Source: Trametopsis cervina
Lineage: Eukaryota > Basidiomycota > Agaricomycetes > Polyporales > Irpicaceae
Assembly (NCBI GenBank): GCA_022385755.1
Contig: MU278382.1
Coordinates: forward strand, 63,832-127,831
DNA length: 64,000 nucleotides
Direction of reading: 5' to 3'
Under the pieces are notes generated by a model, which had not been told where the DNA came from, searched no databases, and worked only from the letters and a program-made list of their open reading frames with translations. The translations under genes were made by a program, and so were the position numbers. Shown here piece after piece: positions 12,187 to 25,663 of this stretch. Position 1 is the first letter of the stretch; each line of letters begins with the position of its first letter.

Positions 12187-15054
12187 GACGATGTTCGTGA
12201 AAACCGCATACAGCACGGCTGCACAGGACGGACTTCAACATTTAGAGGTCGCTGCAGTGCTCACGCCACAAAGCGGGCGCTTGATGCTGCGGCTCAGTGG
12301 TGCCGTCGGACCGAACCGCAGATCTGGCCGGCGGCTTCAATATGCACGCCTGACGCTTGACGTCGGGCGATCACCACCAGCCCTGCGCTTCCAGGCTGTC
12401 CCGACAGCCCACCCCAAGTACCTCTCATATCTGCCTCTCAGCAATCCGTATGCGGTTATGCAAACTTACCTCCTCGCAGGCCACTTTAGCAGATGGGGCT
12501 GGGGTCCGGGAGTTGGTTCTTGGTCGAAAAGGTCATCGAGTGAGTTGCTCTGTTTAGGTTGTCTAATGTTTCTTATTTTACTTGACGCACATCAGCTTGG
12601 TTCATCTGCATACGATTACCACCCGTGTCCTGTGATCACGTCTTTTGATTGCTGCGTGGGTACGGGAGCATTTCGTGCGACATCATGACGAAGCTAGGTC
12701 TGTGCTCGCGTCGTTCAGGCTGCGAGGCAACAGTGCGTGTATTATCTGTTCTTCTAGCTAACGGTTGAGCAATGTGACTTGTTTTCACAGTGCGAGGAAA
12801 CTTTTTTATCGCCTGATGCGTGCCCCTTTGCGCTCCGACTGCAGCGTCCCCTCAGGCGTGTATCTGTATGGTCAAGGAGCTTATCGCTGCCCTCCGCGTT
12901 TCTGCCCTGCCGCTCATTCCCTCACGCAAGCTGCCCGCTTCCGTCCTGAATATATACCGACTTTGGGCACGTTACATGGTACCATTCCATCGGCATTCTG
13001 AACCAGGATCCAGCTCTGAAAGACCATCTACCCCATCGGCACCACCGTCCAGACCCGGCTCTTGAGCATTGCATGGCATTACTCTCGATAATACTGCAAT
13101 GATGAGACGCAGTGCTGCATCGGTTCTTTCGCGGTCTTATCATCGCTCTAACCACTCGCCTCGCCGCTCAAACCGCCATGCTATGCTGGCTATACGGCCT
13201 CGGCTCTCTGGAAGAACCAAACTGCCTCAACCCCACTCGAATATGTTCTGTCTCCAGCATGCATGCTACGAGCTCTGCCGGGAATACTACATCCGGCAAC
13301 ACTCTGCACACAGCCCGCAATGCCGCTCGCTCACCTCACTGTCCAACTTGTTTGTGGCCGCGTTATGCAACACACCATCGCCCGGCTTGCACCCAAATCA
13401 ACATGTGGCTCTTGCCCGCCCGTCAGGATGAAAGACATTGCACGTAGGGTCTCCGGGTGCCCCTCGTAGCGACGCTCTTCTTGAACGGCACTTTATGGAC
13501 GTCGGATACACAAGACAAGGTCGAAAACGGAGAACACAGACGCGGCGTAACGGCGAATTGGATAGTGCTTACCGCTCAGTATGAGATATCTCACATGACT
13601 TGTATCGGAAACCTTTGTCTTGTCCGACCCCAACCGCAAATCCTCGCCGTACATCAGGAACACCGCCGTAGGAGCTTATAAAATTGAGCCGGCTGATTCA
13701 TGTCTCGTATGCGGCACTTCCAGAGAGGGTGCTGTGCGCGATGATCAACGTCTTCATCCAGAACGATAACGCGCTCCTTGCCGCGCCGCTTTACACTTCC
13801 CTCTTAACTATACCAGGGCCGGACAAGCTGTGCGACGCGAAATGTCTCACAGGAGAAGGGAGGCCGCGTACGGTACGCAAGTCAATTACGTCCCGTAGTC
13901 AAATGTCATTGACGTGCTAACGTACAGGCAGCATTCCGACACTTTAAACACATCACTGTCACATCCCGTCTCCTTCTAAATCGACTGCAAATAGTGAACG
14001 CACGGTAGATGCCGCCTTCGTTCACACCAAGCGCGCTCTCCTTGGCGGGCGTCATCTTGTAGCTGCAACAGCGTCTTGAACCGGTCTTAAGAAGGGTTAA
14101 GCACGTCTGACCCTGCGCTCATGCTGGAAGCACGTCAAATATGTCTCTCTGCGGCTAGAGGAAACCTGCTGCGGTATGTTCGGCCCTCCTCTTCGTGCTC
14201 ACACTCACACAATGGAACCATGTGAGTCCTTGAGCAGACAACCGTCGAAGCTGGTTCCCTACTTGTTCATTCGTCAGATAAACAGGTCCGCAAGGTGTCG
14301 TTAGACTGATGAGCATATCTGAATTCAAGATCGTCGCAAGTGTTCTTCCTCCATATCAATATGGAGTTGCCTGTCCCTGCATATGGTCCCTCGAGAGCTG
14401 CCATAGCGGAACTCAAGAGCACGAGATTTACCAATCGCATACAACACGGTCTTCGGCGTCGCGCGTCGCCACACAAAGGTTCTTGATCTTTTCACATCTC
14501 TGACGGCTCGTGAAGAGACTGACCACCGTGCCGCGCCCGTTCGACCTCTTCTTTTCGTCTCTCAACTGCTGTCGCTATGCTCCGCAGGCCCTTTTGTCCC
14601 TTGTCGACGTTCTCCTAAGAGAGACCCGTAGCTGCCCGTTCCTATGCGTGTATTTATACTCGGTAGATTCACTGGCAATAGATCGTAGCAACCGCATATC
14701 AAATTTTCGTTCGCTGACAATACATCGTAGTTACTAAACCGTAACTATCAGTAATGGTGCATGACTTGAGAGCGTGCTATACTTCTTCGCCGCTCTGGGA
14801 CTTCCAACGCTATCCCATTCTCGAAATTGCGATCAATCATTCTCTGGATGGAGTTGGAGTCCCGCATCCTTCTTATCATCGGCGCATGAAAGACTACGTA
14901 TAAACCTGCGGCGCGTTTTCGTGTCTGAGACGCGAAGTTGTGGCTAGCCCATGTATATATCAAACCTATCATGTGTTGAACACACGCGAGCACACGCGGA
15001 GGCCAATCGATAGACGTGAGACTGACCTACCCCGCTACACTCCGTCTGCGCCTG

Positions 15055-15190
15055 TACAGTACATCTTCAAATTTTTCGAACTTCTATTCCACGCCGACGC
15101 TGGCGTTGACTTGTGGCCCGCCTTCTCTCCTGATCGTCGAAAACGCGGCTCGCTACATTGCAGGACCTTGTACATGTATATCAGGACTCG
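15055..15190. repeat. Recurrent spacer module, internal copy in S1
   Basis: This is a second, diverged copy of the sequence found next to each DUF6535 leader. It runs from a pyrimidine-rich start through a GACG(T/C)-type middle and an ACGCGGCTCGC segment to GCAGGACC and TATATCAGGA. Other copies are at about 205-345, 12000-12145, 25370-25505, 28405-28545, 38680-38815, 41070-41215, 49990-50125 and 52480-52620. Several end in CAG followed by GTAA/GTGAG, like an exon edge. No protein is recognised. Confidence 0.6.
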
Positions 15191-15332
15191 CTACAGTCAT
15201 GTCGATGCATGCCCGCACTAGAAGCTGACGGGTCCGGTGCCTTGCGTCCAGCAGCCCTCTGTGGAGACATCTATAGTTCTTAGAGGACGTACGCACCTCA
15301 TCTGTGGCCTCTAGTCGTCCAGAGGGTCATTC

Positions 15333-15560
15333 CTAGGTATTTTCCCAGTGCTCATCCTCTTGTCGTCGCTCCCGCTGGTTAAGATTGAGATTAGATCCGG
15401 AGCGTTGAAAGCTTCGATAGAGATTTGGTGCTCTCGAGGGGTGTACCGATGATTGAAATGGCGCGGCGATCGGGCTCTGCTTGGCTAATTCCGGTTTGGT
15501 CCTTGAGAAATAATCGACGGCACTGTTGCTGCAGCAGACGGAGAAGTTAGTGAGGTTCAT
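15333..15560 (-). other. Conserved small ORF in the S1 extra block
   Basis: A 75-codon frame with an ATG at 15560 begins MNLTNFSVCCSNSAVDY. Its counterpart in S2 (28956-28726) begins MNLANFSVCCSNSTADY and stays aligned with QRSGSN and QRERRQE near the end, without an indel that breaks the frame. No domain is recognised. A splice-acceptor-like CTGCTGCAG lies inside. It could be a real exon or simply recently duplicated DNA. Confidence 0.2.
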
Positions 15561-16318
15561 CGACTATTCTCGAATAAGTGAGAGTCTCGCGCATTGACGG
15601 TGCCGGCAATTACACAGGGTGTCCGAGCGTTCTGGCGATGAGGGATTTTCAGCCGACATAAAACTTGGCTTCAGTGGTCGAGAACCCATGATTGCTGCGG
15701 CTTTGTAATAGATGGGTGTAATAAATAGAGCCAATACCTCAGAAATCGAGCCAAGGTAAAGCTTATCGGTTCGTCCGCCAGTGTTCAATGAACATACCCA
15801 TGATATCAGATCCCTGGCCTCGCGTTCTTCTGGTCTTAGCTCTAGGTTGCCTGCGTGAGATCTTGCCTCACGCCTGACCATAGAGCTGTCATATGTCCTT
15901 GCCTCCTGGCGTCGCTCAAGACCCCTGGTCTCCACCATCGCGCTGCGAGTGAAGTTTGCCGGTTGCCCAGAGAGTCGCATCCTAGCCAGGGCTTGCAGCA
16001 GTCAGCGTTCTTCAAGTGTTTGCAATGCCTGCGGCCTGTGGGGTGTACAACACACCTGACCCATCCGCCTCCCTCACCACACGCCGTTGCTATACCCTAC
16101 GGCAGGTACTTCCTGACTCATCTTGCCCTCCGCGAGAAAAACGCACTGCATGCAGCACCAACGGATTAAAGAGCCGCTCGTGAATCCTTCTGGCATCCGG
16201 CCGTCCTACTTCTTCACATGGGTTAATGCCAATCGCTTGGAGTGCGGCTCCTACGTACAGAACCGCGGGCAACGGGAATAAAGCTGTACGCTACCGTGGT
16301 GCAGCTACCGCGCGAACG

Positions 16319-16384
16319 CAAACGCGATCGCACGCAAGATGACGACGTTCGTGGCGTCGTCACCCTCGCATGATGTCGCGTTTG
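16319..16384. repeat. Spacer hairpin H1, copy in S1
   Basis: The outer arms are reduced to 9 bp (CAAACGCGA / TCGCGTTTG, 16319-16327 and 16376-16384), with an inner pair TGACGACG / CGTCGTCA. The base changes in the inner arms are partly paired on both sides compared with S0 (CGTCAT to CGTCGT). Confidence 0.65.
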
Positions 16385-19300
16385 TGTGCGGTGCGTATAC
16401 CTCACAACGCACACACAGCTGCTTTTTGTCGGCCGTGAAGCCCCGCACACGCGCGAGCAGCGGAGAGCGAGGGCTCACACGCGAACGCGTCCCTCAAGCC
16501 TGCTCTTATAGTATGCATTTTCATTAGCGACACCCGCATCGACTTTGGAGATCTTCCGGACGAGGCGAGATAATCGGCTTCGCGGAAGGCCCCAGGTGGA
16601 AGTAGAGGAAAGGATACTGACCGTCAAAGCCGACGCATTCGAGCGTGTAGCAGGCCGAGCACGCGACTGCCCTACATCCTGCACGCACAATGGATCGACT
16701 GCAGGACAACGGACGTCGAGCGGGAATGGTCGGTAGGGATGGAAGGGTTGATGCTTGACAAACATGGCAAGTTTGAGCGTTGGCCAAGAGACCCCATACC
16801 GCAGCTCAGAGTGCGCCGCATGTCAAACTCGTGCTGCGTGAATCTCGGCTGGTCTTGCGGTTATGTGAAGTCCAGGCTCTTGTATACTACGACCCGACCC
16901 TCGGTCCGTTCTCGTCGCTGAACGCCGTGTGGATGGCACATAATCTATAAGAAGTGCAAGGTACGTCAGCGTACTGTTCAAACAGCATAAATTACAGACA
17001 ATGACAGTCCGTCGCACATCGCTGAGAGAGCGGGTGCAGGTACGAGTACAGGTAACGTTGTGTCCCTCGGTATGCGCCGTGACGAGACTGTAGAGGGTGA
17101 AATCATTCGGAAGCGTGAGCTGGAGTTTTGGAGTCAAAATATGCGTCGTGCACATCCTATATGTCTATGTGTACTCACCTTCTGTGCACAAAAAAGGCAG
17201 GGCACGAGCGAGCCTCGCAAGGTTCGCAACTTGTCGTACACAACCACCTCATTGACAACGTACGTCTCTGCCACCTGAGCGCGTCGGCAACAACGTGCAA
17301 ACGACTGGTGCAGCTCGTCGTGTCCCTCCAATTCGGTGGGGCTATGCAGGTGCTGAGACCGGTCGTCAAAAGGTTTCGAGCAAATCCTGGCCACGTTCAG
17401 TATGTCGAGACCATGGACGGAGTACATCTCACCTACCGTCCGTTTGCCTACGTTACAGAGCTAACGAGTAGGACAGATGGGATAAAGGGTCATGGAGACG
17501 GGCATGGTGCTAAGCAGAGAGTTGGTTCGACAGGTTCTGCAGGTGGGTATGTGAGATGCGCAGTAACATGGGATGTCGTGGTGGACAGCGCGGTGGGAGG
17601 GAGCGGAGAGGCAGCGCTATTCAATGCGCAGCATCCAGAGCATGGGCCACGTTGAATGAATAGGACGTAAACGTCGTAGTGGACGCGGGAAGGGGGCCAT
17701 TAGGGGACGTGAGATCGGCTGGACGTTGAAGATGAACCGAAAGGCACGAGGTGAGTCCGTGGTAGTGCAGCACCAATGCAGGCGCATCGCACAGAAACGT
17801 AGAACTCACCGACGTCGGCATCGCTCATCCTCCTCTGACTTGTTCAGCACTCCATCCTCCCCTTGGTACAACCATCGCGGTCAAATGCGGATGTGGCTGG
17901 AACTTTGCGTTGTCAGACACATTATGAGAACACTGAGATAGACATATTACCTCTGCCATTCTTTCACCACAGCCTCGGGGCGATTGAAAATCCAGGTGGA
18001 GTGCTCGACGTGCTGTCAGGTGGCAACATGGTAAGTGAGGCGTGCACAGATCGATGGTGGCCGATCTGACCCGAAGTGCGCACGCCACAACGCCCGCGCT
18101 TCCATTGCGCCAAGCACCTCCACCTTCCATCTCATCATCATCACTGTACCACTCGATCGACGCTCAATTGCGAGGCTATCTCGAAATCTCGGCCCGACCT
18201 CTGACACCCGAACCGCATGCTGCGTACACTCATCGGGCTTCTACTTGGTGCCGTGGATCGCTTCCATCACCTCGCGCCACACCCCTCGATCCTCACCTCG
18301 CGCCCCAGCCTTCCTTCCCCTTCTCCGCCACCTCCTCGACGACACGCATACGAGCCCTCCACCTTCCACCTTGTGTCGCTGCGTCCTCCGCGAGCAATCT
18401 CAAGGGCCAAACCGCAACCATTATCTGTTGATCACAAGTCACGCCAACCGCATGCGCCGTGTAGAGGCTGTCAAGAGCGCAATCGATTTGCGTTGACTGG
18501 CCGGAAGGGAGAGGATGCATTTGCCGGTTCTTAGGCTGGGGTGTATGGCGACTATCGGTGCGTTGTTTGATCTTCTTTGAGGTTGCGGTCACTTATCGCG
18601 CAGGTGCGCATCCTCCGTCGCAAAGCGGTCGGTGTGCGACGTGAGCACGCGGAGAGACGTTTCCCCTCATGCGCGCCTCCTAAATCCATCACGCCGCAGA
18701 GATTCTCTGCGGGCTGTTCGCCGTCAACCTCCGATTCGCCTCTGGGTCTCTCAGTCGACGCCACCAACGCCACCTTCTCACATTGGCCCACATCACTCGA
18801 TTTGCGCAGAAAGCTGCTCACGCCGAGTTTTGCGTTCTCTCAAGAATCACACCTCTTCCAGCCACGCCCTCGTACATCCCAAACGCCAGCCACATAAACG
18901 CGATCTGTCCCACTAGCCTTACTCTCCTTCTCTCGGCCGCTACCTTCGACACTCTTGCCAAAGAATGACTCCGCCTCTAACTCGCCGTCGTCTCCACCCT
19001 TCCGGAACCTCTTGTTGTAGCCCACCCGGAGTGTTCACTTTTAGTAACCTGAACCAGCAACTACTTCTGTCCTCACAGCCGTCTTCCTCTCTGCTCTATC
19101 TATCGATTCTCTGTCTACATATATGCAGCGGGATCATTTTGGTGCAGTGCACGCCGCTCCCGCTATGGACTATCCGATGCCATTGTCGGCTCCCACCTCA
19201 GTATCTGGCTCACGAATGGCCGCATCAAACCTTCATCCCTTGGTCCAAGAGAAGCCCTCCGCTTGTGATTTGTTCCCCCCATGGATATGCGTTGTCTGCG

Positions 19301-19728
19301 ATAGGCTGTTGCGAGGCGGGATGTGACCCGTTGCCGGTACGTCGTACCGCTTGTCTTACCACCTCCTGCGTACTTACTACCTTCTTAGCTGTGCCGCAGA
19401 CGCAGAGTTTGCCTTACTAAACGCAAGGGCGTCACACCTCTTCTGAACGCTGTGCATGCGTCAAATACTACCTGTGGACAATACACAGCCGATGAGAGGA
19501 AGGCTTGCTCAGGGCATCGATGGCGGTGGGAGTAGTACTGCGATGGAGTTGGTAGGTACTGCCGTGTACCTTCCTACGGTCCGCTCACATGGTTCTCTCC
19601 TCTTGTCATACCCAAGACCTCTCAAAAACCTCAAATATGGTGTAGGACCCATCAACGGACCACTACGAGACATGTCCCGCATACACCAACAACCAGCCGA
19701 GGAGGTGGAGCCTCTGCGCGCACCAGAA

Positions 19729-19781
19729 CGCGGGTGTATGCGCCATGACGACGTCGTCGTCATTGTCGTCGTACACTCGCG
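19729..19781. repeat. Spacer hairpin H2, copy in S1
   Basis: The palindromic core at 19745-19763 (ATGACGACG, T, CGTCGTCAT) is intact. The central base differs from the S0 copy (T instead of A), so the stem is kept while the loop base has changed. Confidence 0.7.
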
Positions 19782-21325
19782 TTTCTCTGCGCTGCGGATG
19801 CCGTCTCACGCTATCTCTCATTACATCGTCGTCACTTCCTACTGTACAGCCGCCTCTCGCCAGATAGACGTTGTCGGATACGCAGGCAAAGTCGGATAGG
19901 GTGCGTACGGAACGGGACGCAGACGGAATAAGACTCAAATGCACATCCACCCGCGCGTACGCCCGCTCATAGACGTCACCTCAATCTCTTTGAACACAGG
20001 AAGTTGGTGGACAAGACCGTGGAGACCCATCCGCGGACGGACACAGGAGCGACAAAGCGCAGGCTCGCGTTTCTCAAATCTGCCGCACGCTCAGTATATC
20101 TGGCACATAATGGTGACGACGCGATGCCGCATGTTGCAAGCAAGCGGGGGAAGACGAACGTCGGTTGGAGCCTCCATTCGAGGAAGATGGCAGTCGGCGG
20201 TGTTGGCCTAGACGTCGATATTATAACACCCACGACCCAGACTCCGGACAGGAGTGTCTCGGGCGTATGTGCGAACGCTCTGTCCGCCTAAGACTACGTG
20301 ATGTAGTGGTGGTGCCGTCAAGGCGATGTCCCGGGGCAGCTTATGGTGGCTGGTGACTCGGGCAGCCATGTATGTTGAAGGCTTGTCGATGGAGGCTACG
20401 TGGTCGCGAGCGGAGAACGTGCTCTGAGAATGTGTGCGGCACGAGATTGGTGAAGAGGTGTTGACGGTTGCAAATCGCGATATTAGTGCAAACTGAGGGC
20501 GCACAGCGTGGCCTTGAAGGTGTGTATCATATTTGTAGCTTGCGACACCATGCAACGACTTGGTGGACCAATACTGAATGAGCCATCACTAGAAGCGTTA
20601 CTGCATCTTTTCAGTGTCCGGAGCCAGGACTCTTTCCGCCCTACAACGGCCGCGGTGCTCCCTCTATTCCCCACTCGCAACGGACAACGTTCAGAAAACA
20701 ACGGCTCTGTCTGCGAGATTTATGTAACTGCCCACCACTATGTCTAAGGCCATGCACGTTGCCTCACCACGCCAGCTCAGATCGCTCGTGGATTCCCCGT
20801 ACCGTTCGTCTTATCAGATCGTCAACACAGTATGCCTCCGAGCCCCGCCTGAAGAATCGTAGGTCACACGCCTAAAAACAATCCTGCAGTACCGCGTGTG
20901 CAGTTCCTGGGCCTTCTACCGTCGCATCCCAAACTGCAACCTCTTGCGCAGCTGCATGCAAGGCATTCAGGAATCGCGATAGCGGTGAAGAATGTAACAT
21001 TGGAATTGAACAAAAGGTAAGTGGGAAACCTTTGGCACGCTGGCTGACATGCACCCCTCGCAGATTTTGTTCCGGACGTTCCAGGATTTGATGTATAAAG
21101 CGCACTTTGAGCGATCGACGGGGGACCTCACACATTGTCGGCCAACAGCGGCACGTATATATGGTGCATGTACTTTAACTACTAATAAAAATATTCATGT
21201 ATGTACGATAGTTAACCTCCACGCCTCCGCGCACGGAAATCACGCTAGCGACACGACCTTTCATAAACGACAGTATACACATGAATTTGTGTATCTCGCT
21301 TGTGTGCGAATCTGCATACATCAAA

Positions 21326-21478
21326 TCACGGATGATCCCCGCTGCCCCCGTCCTCTGTTCCCTCGCGAATAGACGTGTTTCCATCCCAGTCTCGAGACTG
21401 ATCCTCATCGTCAGGCCCCCGTTTCTCGCCGTGGACAAGCCAACTGTGTCCCCTGGTCATTGTCCTCCCGCTTGTGCC
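21326..21478 (-). pseudogene. Untranslated 3' remnant of gene B reading frame
   Basis: Behind the TGA that ends gene B the frame stays open for 50 more codons. It begins GTSGRT, ends GDHP and closes at TGA 21328-21326, where genes A, C and D have their normal stop. Genes A, C and D read GGA/GGC glycine where B has TGA, so one base change explains the loss. The remnant has not accumulated further stops or frameshifts. Confidence 0.8.
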
Positions 21479-24400
21479 TCATGTGTCCGTCGGCTCTATC
21501 CCATCACTTCCAGGCGGCCCAGTATCGTGCGTCGACTCCTTGCCATCCTTGCCTCCGGAAGAGCGCCTGGCTGATGATCCTTCGCTTTCACGATGTGAGG
21601 TTTCCGGAGGCCGGTCAGGATGGCTAGGGTGGGCGTATGACGAGGATGAGAGTGTGACGGCCGGCGCACTGTATAAACCGGTAGAGGCGTTTTTCATGTC
21701 CGCCTCTAGTTGATGATTGACGGCTCCATGAACCGCAATAGACGTTCCCGGGAAAGTCACTGCGGGCCATTAGTTTGAAGTACACTGACGTTCAAGAATA
21801 GCAGACTCACCTGGATGTGTGCCTCCTTCGTCGTCCCCAGACGAGATATCTTGCGAGGAAGAACCTTGGGTAACAACACCGGCCGGCGAAGAGGGTGAGT
21901 CGCGCGTGGTGACATCCGGAGCTTGGACAGGACGTTCCTCGGAGAGCTGCTCATCGCGGTTGCTTGTATTGCCACGTGCAGCCTCCACCTGACGTGTACC
22001 GGTCACATCTTCGCCGGGAACCGTCGTACCTGCACAAATTGTCGATTCTTCAATCCCAACGGGCGCCGCTGGTTCATTATCACTGGGATCAGTGTGTTCG
22101 GCCGGAAGTTCAGCGAGAAGGGCCTCTGCCAACCTCTGTGCAGCAGTAGATAGGGCGTGGAGTGCATGGATGTGAGAGCCGAGGTGTCGCAACGGATTAT
22201 TGCTACCAGCCGCTGTGACGTCGGGTACTAGTCCGGATGTTCTAATGGCACAAGGGAATCAGTATAAAATATGTAACGAGTGCATGATACGTACGCATTG
22301 TTCGTAGTGAGTGACATAGTCATACCACTGACCGTTCTCAGCACCTCGTTCGAAGTCCCATTTTGAGTGAGCGGTCCGTGACTGTCGATGTGAGGGGGAT
22401 AGTTCGTATCAGCTTGTAAGTTCTCGTCATACGCTGCCGATGTGCTGGGCTGTGGAGTATTTCCTTGGTCATCGCCGCCCACGGCAGATGTCGGAAGCGG
22501 TGTGTCAGGTGCAGATGGTATCGCGGCTCCCTCTGGCTGACTTTGAGCGTTGTCGGATAACTCGTTGAGGGGTCGAACGCACCAGAGTCGAAGGTATGAC
22601 TGATTCTTAATGAATGGATGATGAGGGTTGGGATTGATTCGCAGGAGTTCCGAGATGAACTCATCCGGGATAGGAGAGTCCTCCGGATTGAACGTCGCGA
22701 GCCACGCCGCGTATTCTGCATCGTCGTCCGAGTTGTCAATTCCATCAACATCTATGATCCAAAAAAAACACCAGTTGACAAGGTCCCTGGCAGCATCGAA
22801 ATCTTCTACCTGAGTCCGCTGCACGAGCTGCGTCAAAGCGTCGAAGACACCGCGCCAGGCTGGGACCAAGTTCGAAGCCTGGACGTCAGAGCGATCCCAC
22901 CATAATGACTCGCAGAGACCCCGGCAGAGACTCAGTGCCTTCGTTCCATCTATCTCGGACGGGGGGTCGGAAGCGAGGGCTACAATGGCGGTCTTGATGT
23001 TTGACAGGCCTAGCCGAGTGAAGAGGTAAGAACGAGCTAATGCAGAATGAACAATCACGCACCTTGTGCATCAATGCCATGTCCAGGCACAAGGAGCTCT
23101 GATACGTGAAGTTGGTACTTGAAGCATGAGATCCAAAAACTTCGCAATGTCTCGCTCGACTTCAGTGCCACACCTCTGATATCAAAGAAATCGCTTGTAT
23201 CGTTTAGAACGACCATGAATTTGACGATGAGCGAGACGGCATGACCCCACGCCGTTTCGCGAGAACGAACATTTGATGACCCGGTAGTCGAGGTGGCGAA
23301 ATCGGACTTGAGTTGTTGTGTCAGCCAAAGCACGGTGGGACCGAGTGACGCGTTGTTCAGAATATCGCTCCATGGCGTGGGTTGCTCTGCCTCAAACGAG
23401 TCGGGGACATCCAGCCTCTCGAAGTATACCCAAAGGAACGACTGCAGCCGCGATACTGATGTGCTGAGATCGAAGTCGGGTTGCTCGAGACGTCGACAGA
23501 GAAGCGCGAGCAGTGATCGCAGTACCGTAGCAGAATTTGAAGGTTGGCAGATCGTGCCAAGCATGTCGCAGTCATCCTCGGTACAGCGATCGAGCCAGCG
23601 GGGGAGGGTAGTCGGAGGTTGCACGAACGAGGCAGAGAGGCGAAGGAAGAAAGCCCAGCATTCTGGCTCTGTATGATCACAAACAGATCGCAGAAAGGGA
23701 ATGGGGAAGAGTTCAGCCCAAGGCAAGGGCTGGCAGGACTCCACGTAGTCTAGCACATTGTGTACCGCCGCCAGTGCGCGAGGCGTCATATCCCCTAACC
23801 CGACAAACTCCGGTGTGCCTGAGAACATGTCCTGAGACGGCAGCCTGTGGAGTATGAGTGATTTGGCAAGCTCTAGTACTTCCTCCCAGTCGAGGTTGCT
23901 CTGTCGTACCGCGTGCGATAAGGCTGCGTCTGCAACTTCGTCGTTGCCATGCAACTTGTCCGCGTCAACTAAGATCGCCAGGTCTCCGGCATTGGTTTTA
24001 ATTGCTGTCGCCTCGTCATGCAGATGTTCTTCGTTGGTCATACTGGCGAGAGTCCTGTCTGCCCACCCATGAATCATCGTACGTATTGCGCTAATGTGGT
24101 GCAGCCATTCCCGCAGATGCGCACCGGTGGTGGAGAGTATCCGTGATGTCCTGGTCCGAAGTAGTCGAACGTTGCCCAGCAGACGCAGACATCCTTCGTA
24201 AGTTATATTGGCTAGAGCCGTGGCAATCCATACGCGAACAGTCGTTAAAATGCTCCGAAGGAAACTGGACCGTTCATCCCTATCTGCACAGGTAGCCACC
24301 AGAATCCGCAGCACCTTGATCCAAAATGGCCGCAGATAAACCCGCATGGCAGATGTGAGGGAACTAAGTGCAGGCGTCTTGTACGGACACCTTGCGGAGA

Positions 24401-25180
24401 AGGTGGGGAGGATGGTGGCAGCAATGAAGAAGAATGCCCATGCGGACACAAGGGAGAACGTTGTGTTCTTCACACTCGAGTGTATGTCCGCTGTGAAGTA
24501 ACAGAGGCCAACAAAAAAGAGGGGGAGCGACATCAGCAAAAGAAAGGGAAGGGCATATGCGATCTCAATAACACCCCAGTCTTCAAGTGCGATCCTGCGG
24601 AAATGACGAATGCGCATCTTCTGCATAGCGAACGCTGTCGTCTGATTGGTGTATTGGCGGAGCCACTGCTTGACAAGAAGTGCACCTGAGGCTGTCGCAA
24701 GACTGACGATCAGACTCGCCGTCCACAAGATGTTGACAACAATTGCGTTGTGGGTCGGTTCAAAGGATGGGAGGGACGTGGGTGCGGGTGCCGTGCTGTT
24801 CATGAACTCGCCTTGAATGGTGTAGCTTGCGGCCTGGATAGACATACCTGTCATGATAAACACCATCGATTCCGCGGGGCTGGCTTGTAGTAAGGAAAAT
24901 GACATGGCAACAAAGCTTGCCAACACGGCGGAGAAGAGACCGATCTGGGCAGCATACAGTGAGAACACGGATGGCGCACAAGAAGAAGTGGGCTTACAAA
25001 GACAAGGAGTGCGTCCATATCCTCCTTGTATCCTTGAATTTCCTCTTTGTCGAATTCTTCGACGCCGCTCTGGACGCCTGCCCAGCCAATAGTAGGTGCA
25101 GGGCGAGAGACGACGTGGGTAGGGTTTCCTTCTGTACCGAGTGGTGCTTGCGATGCACCGGTCGCAGGTTGATCTGCCAT
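21479..25180 (-). CDS. DUF6535 membrane protein, gene B (C-terminus shortened)
   Basis: Exons 25180-24998, 24944-23063, 23009-22295, 22241-21811 and 21759-21479 give 1163 aa. Introns are 53, 53, 53 and 51 nt. The layout follows gene A: soluble N-terminus, four membrane segments, long cytosolic part, polar tail. The transmembrane region is the most divergent of the four copies (LLVKQWLRQYTNQTT after segment 2; LALEDW replaced by IALEDWGVIEIAY). In contrast, the middle of exon 2 (RLPSQDMFSGTPEF) resembles gene C, and exon 4 resembles A and D. The variable linker behind the fourth membrane segment is short (CADRDERSSF). Translation ends early at a TGA that replaces a glycine codon, removing 51 residues of the acidic tail. 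The protein may well still work, since the lost part is low-complexity. Confidence 0.82.
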
Positions 25181-25327
25181 AGTGGATGGCAATCTAGGAG
25201 CGGCAGAGTGGGTCTGTGGCGGTGGGTGAGAAGGGGAAGGGAGAGAGGGAAGGGGGAAGAGGCAGGCCGATATAGCTTGTGTGTACGACGAAGGAGCGCT
25301 GACACGAGGTGAGTGCGCGCATCTCAT

Positions 25328-25663
25328 ATGGAAATGGTGACTGACTGCTGCTTGCGAACGTCCACCTCATTCGTGCTTCTCTGCCTGCGTCTTCCATGCC
25401 ATTTTGACGTCGGAATGGACGCGCGACCGTCCTTCTTCGTTGCTCATCGCACACGCATCCGCCATGTTGCAGACCTTGTACGAGCATATCAGCAAGCGCG
25501 CCTGCCCTTACAGATGATCCAGAGCTCACATATCGCCAGATGCCGTTACGACGATGTTGATGAAAACCGCATACAGCACAGTAGCACAGGACGGACTTCA
25601 ACAGTTAGAGGTCGCTGCAGTGCTCACGCCACAATGCGGGCGCTTGCTGCTGCGGCTCAGTGA
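25328..25663 (+). other. Leader-divergent small ORF, copy in S2
   Basis: This is the longest of the three leader-divergent frames (111 codons from the CATATG), beginning MEMVTDCCLRTSTS. It reads through the positions where the S0 and S1 copies stop. Conservation is strongest near the DUF6535 leader and decays outward, which fits shared promoter DNA as well as it fits a peptide. Confidence 0.2.

Larger units (their letters stand above)
11818..21325. repeat. Spacer S1 (type I), no convincing gene
   Basis: This homologue of S0 and S2 includes the extra block at about 14740-15735. The unit repeat distance, measured at the GCTGACACGAG anchor, is 11,804 bp from unit 0 to A and 13,363 bp from A to B. 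It holds the leader of gene A (11818-11964, polypurine tract about 11858-11900), recurrent modules at about 12000-12145 and 15055-15190, hairpins at 16319-16384 and about 19729-19781, and two weak ORF candidates. Nothing else resembling a gene was recognised. Confidence 0.75.
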
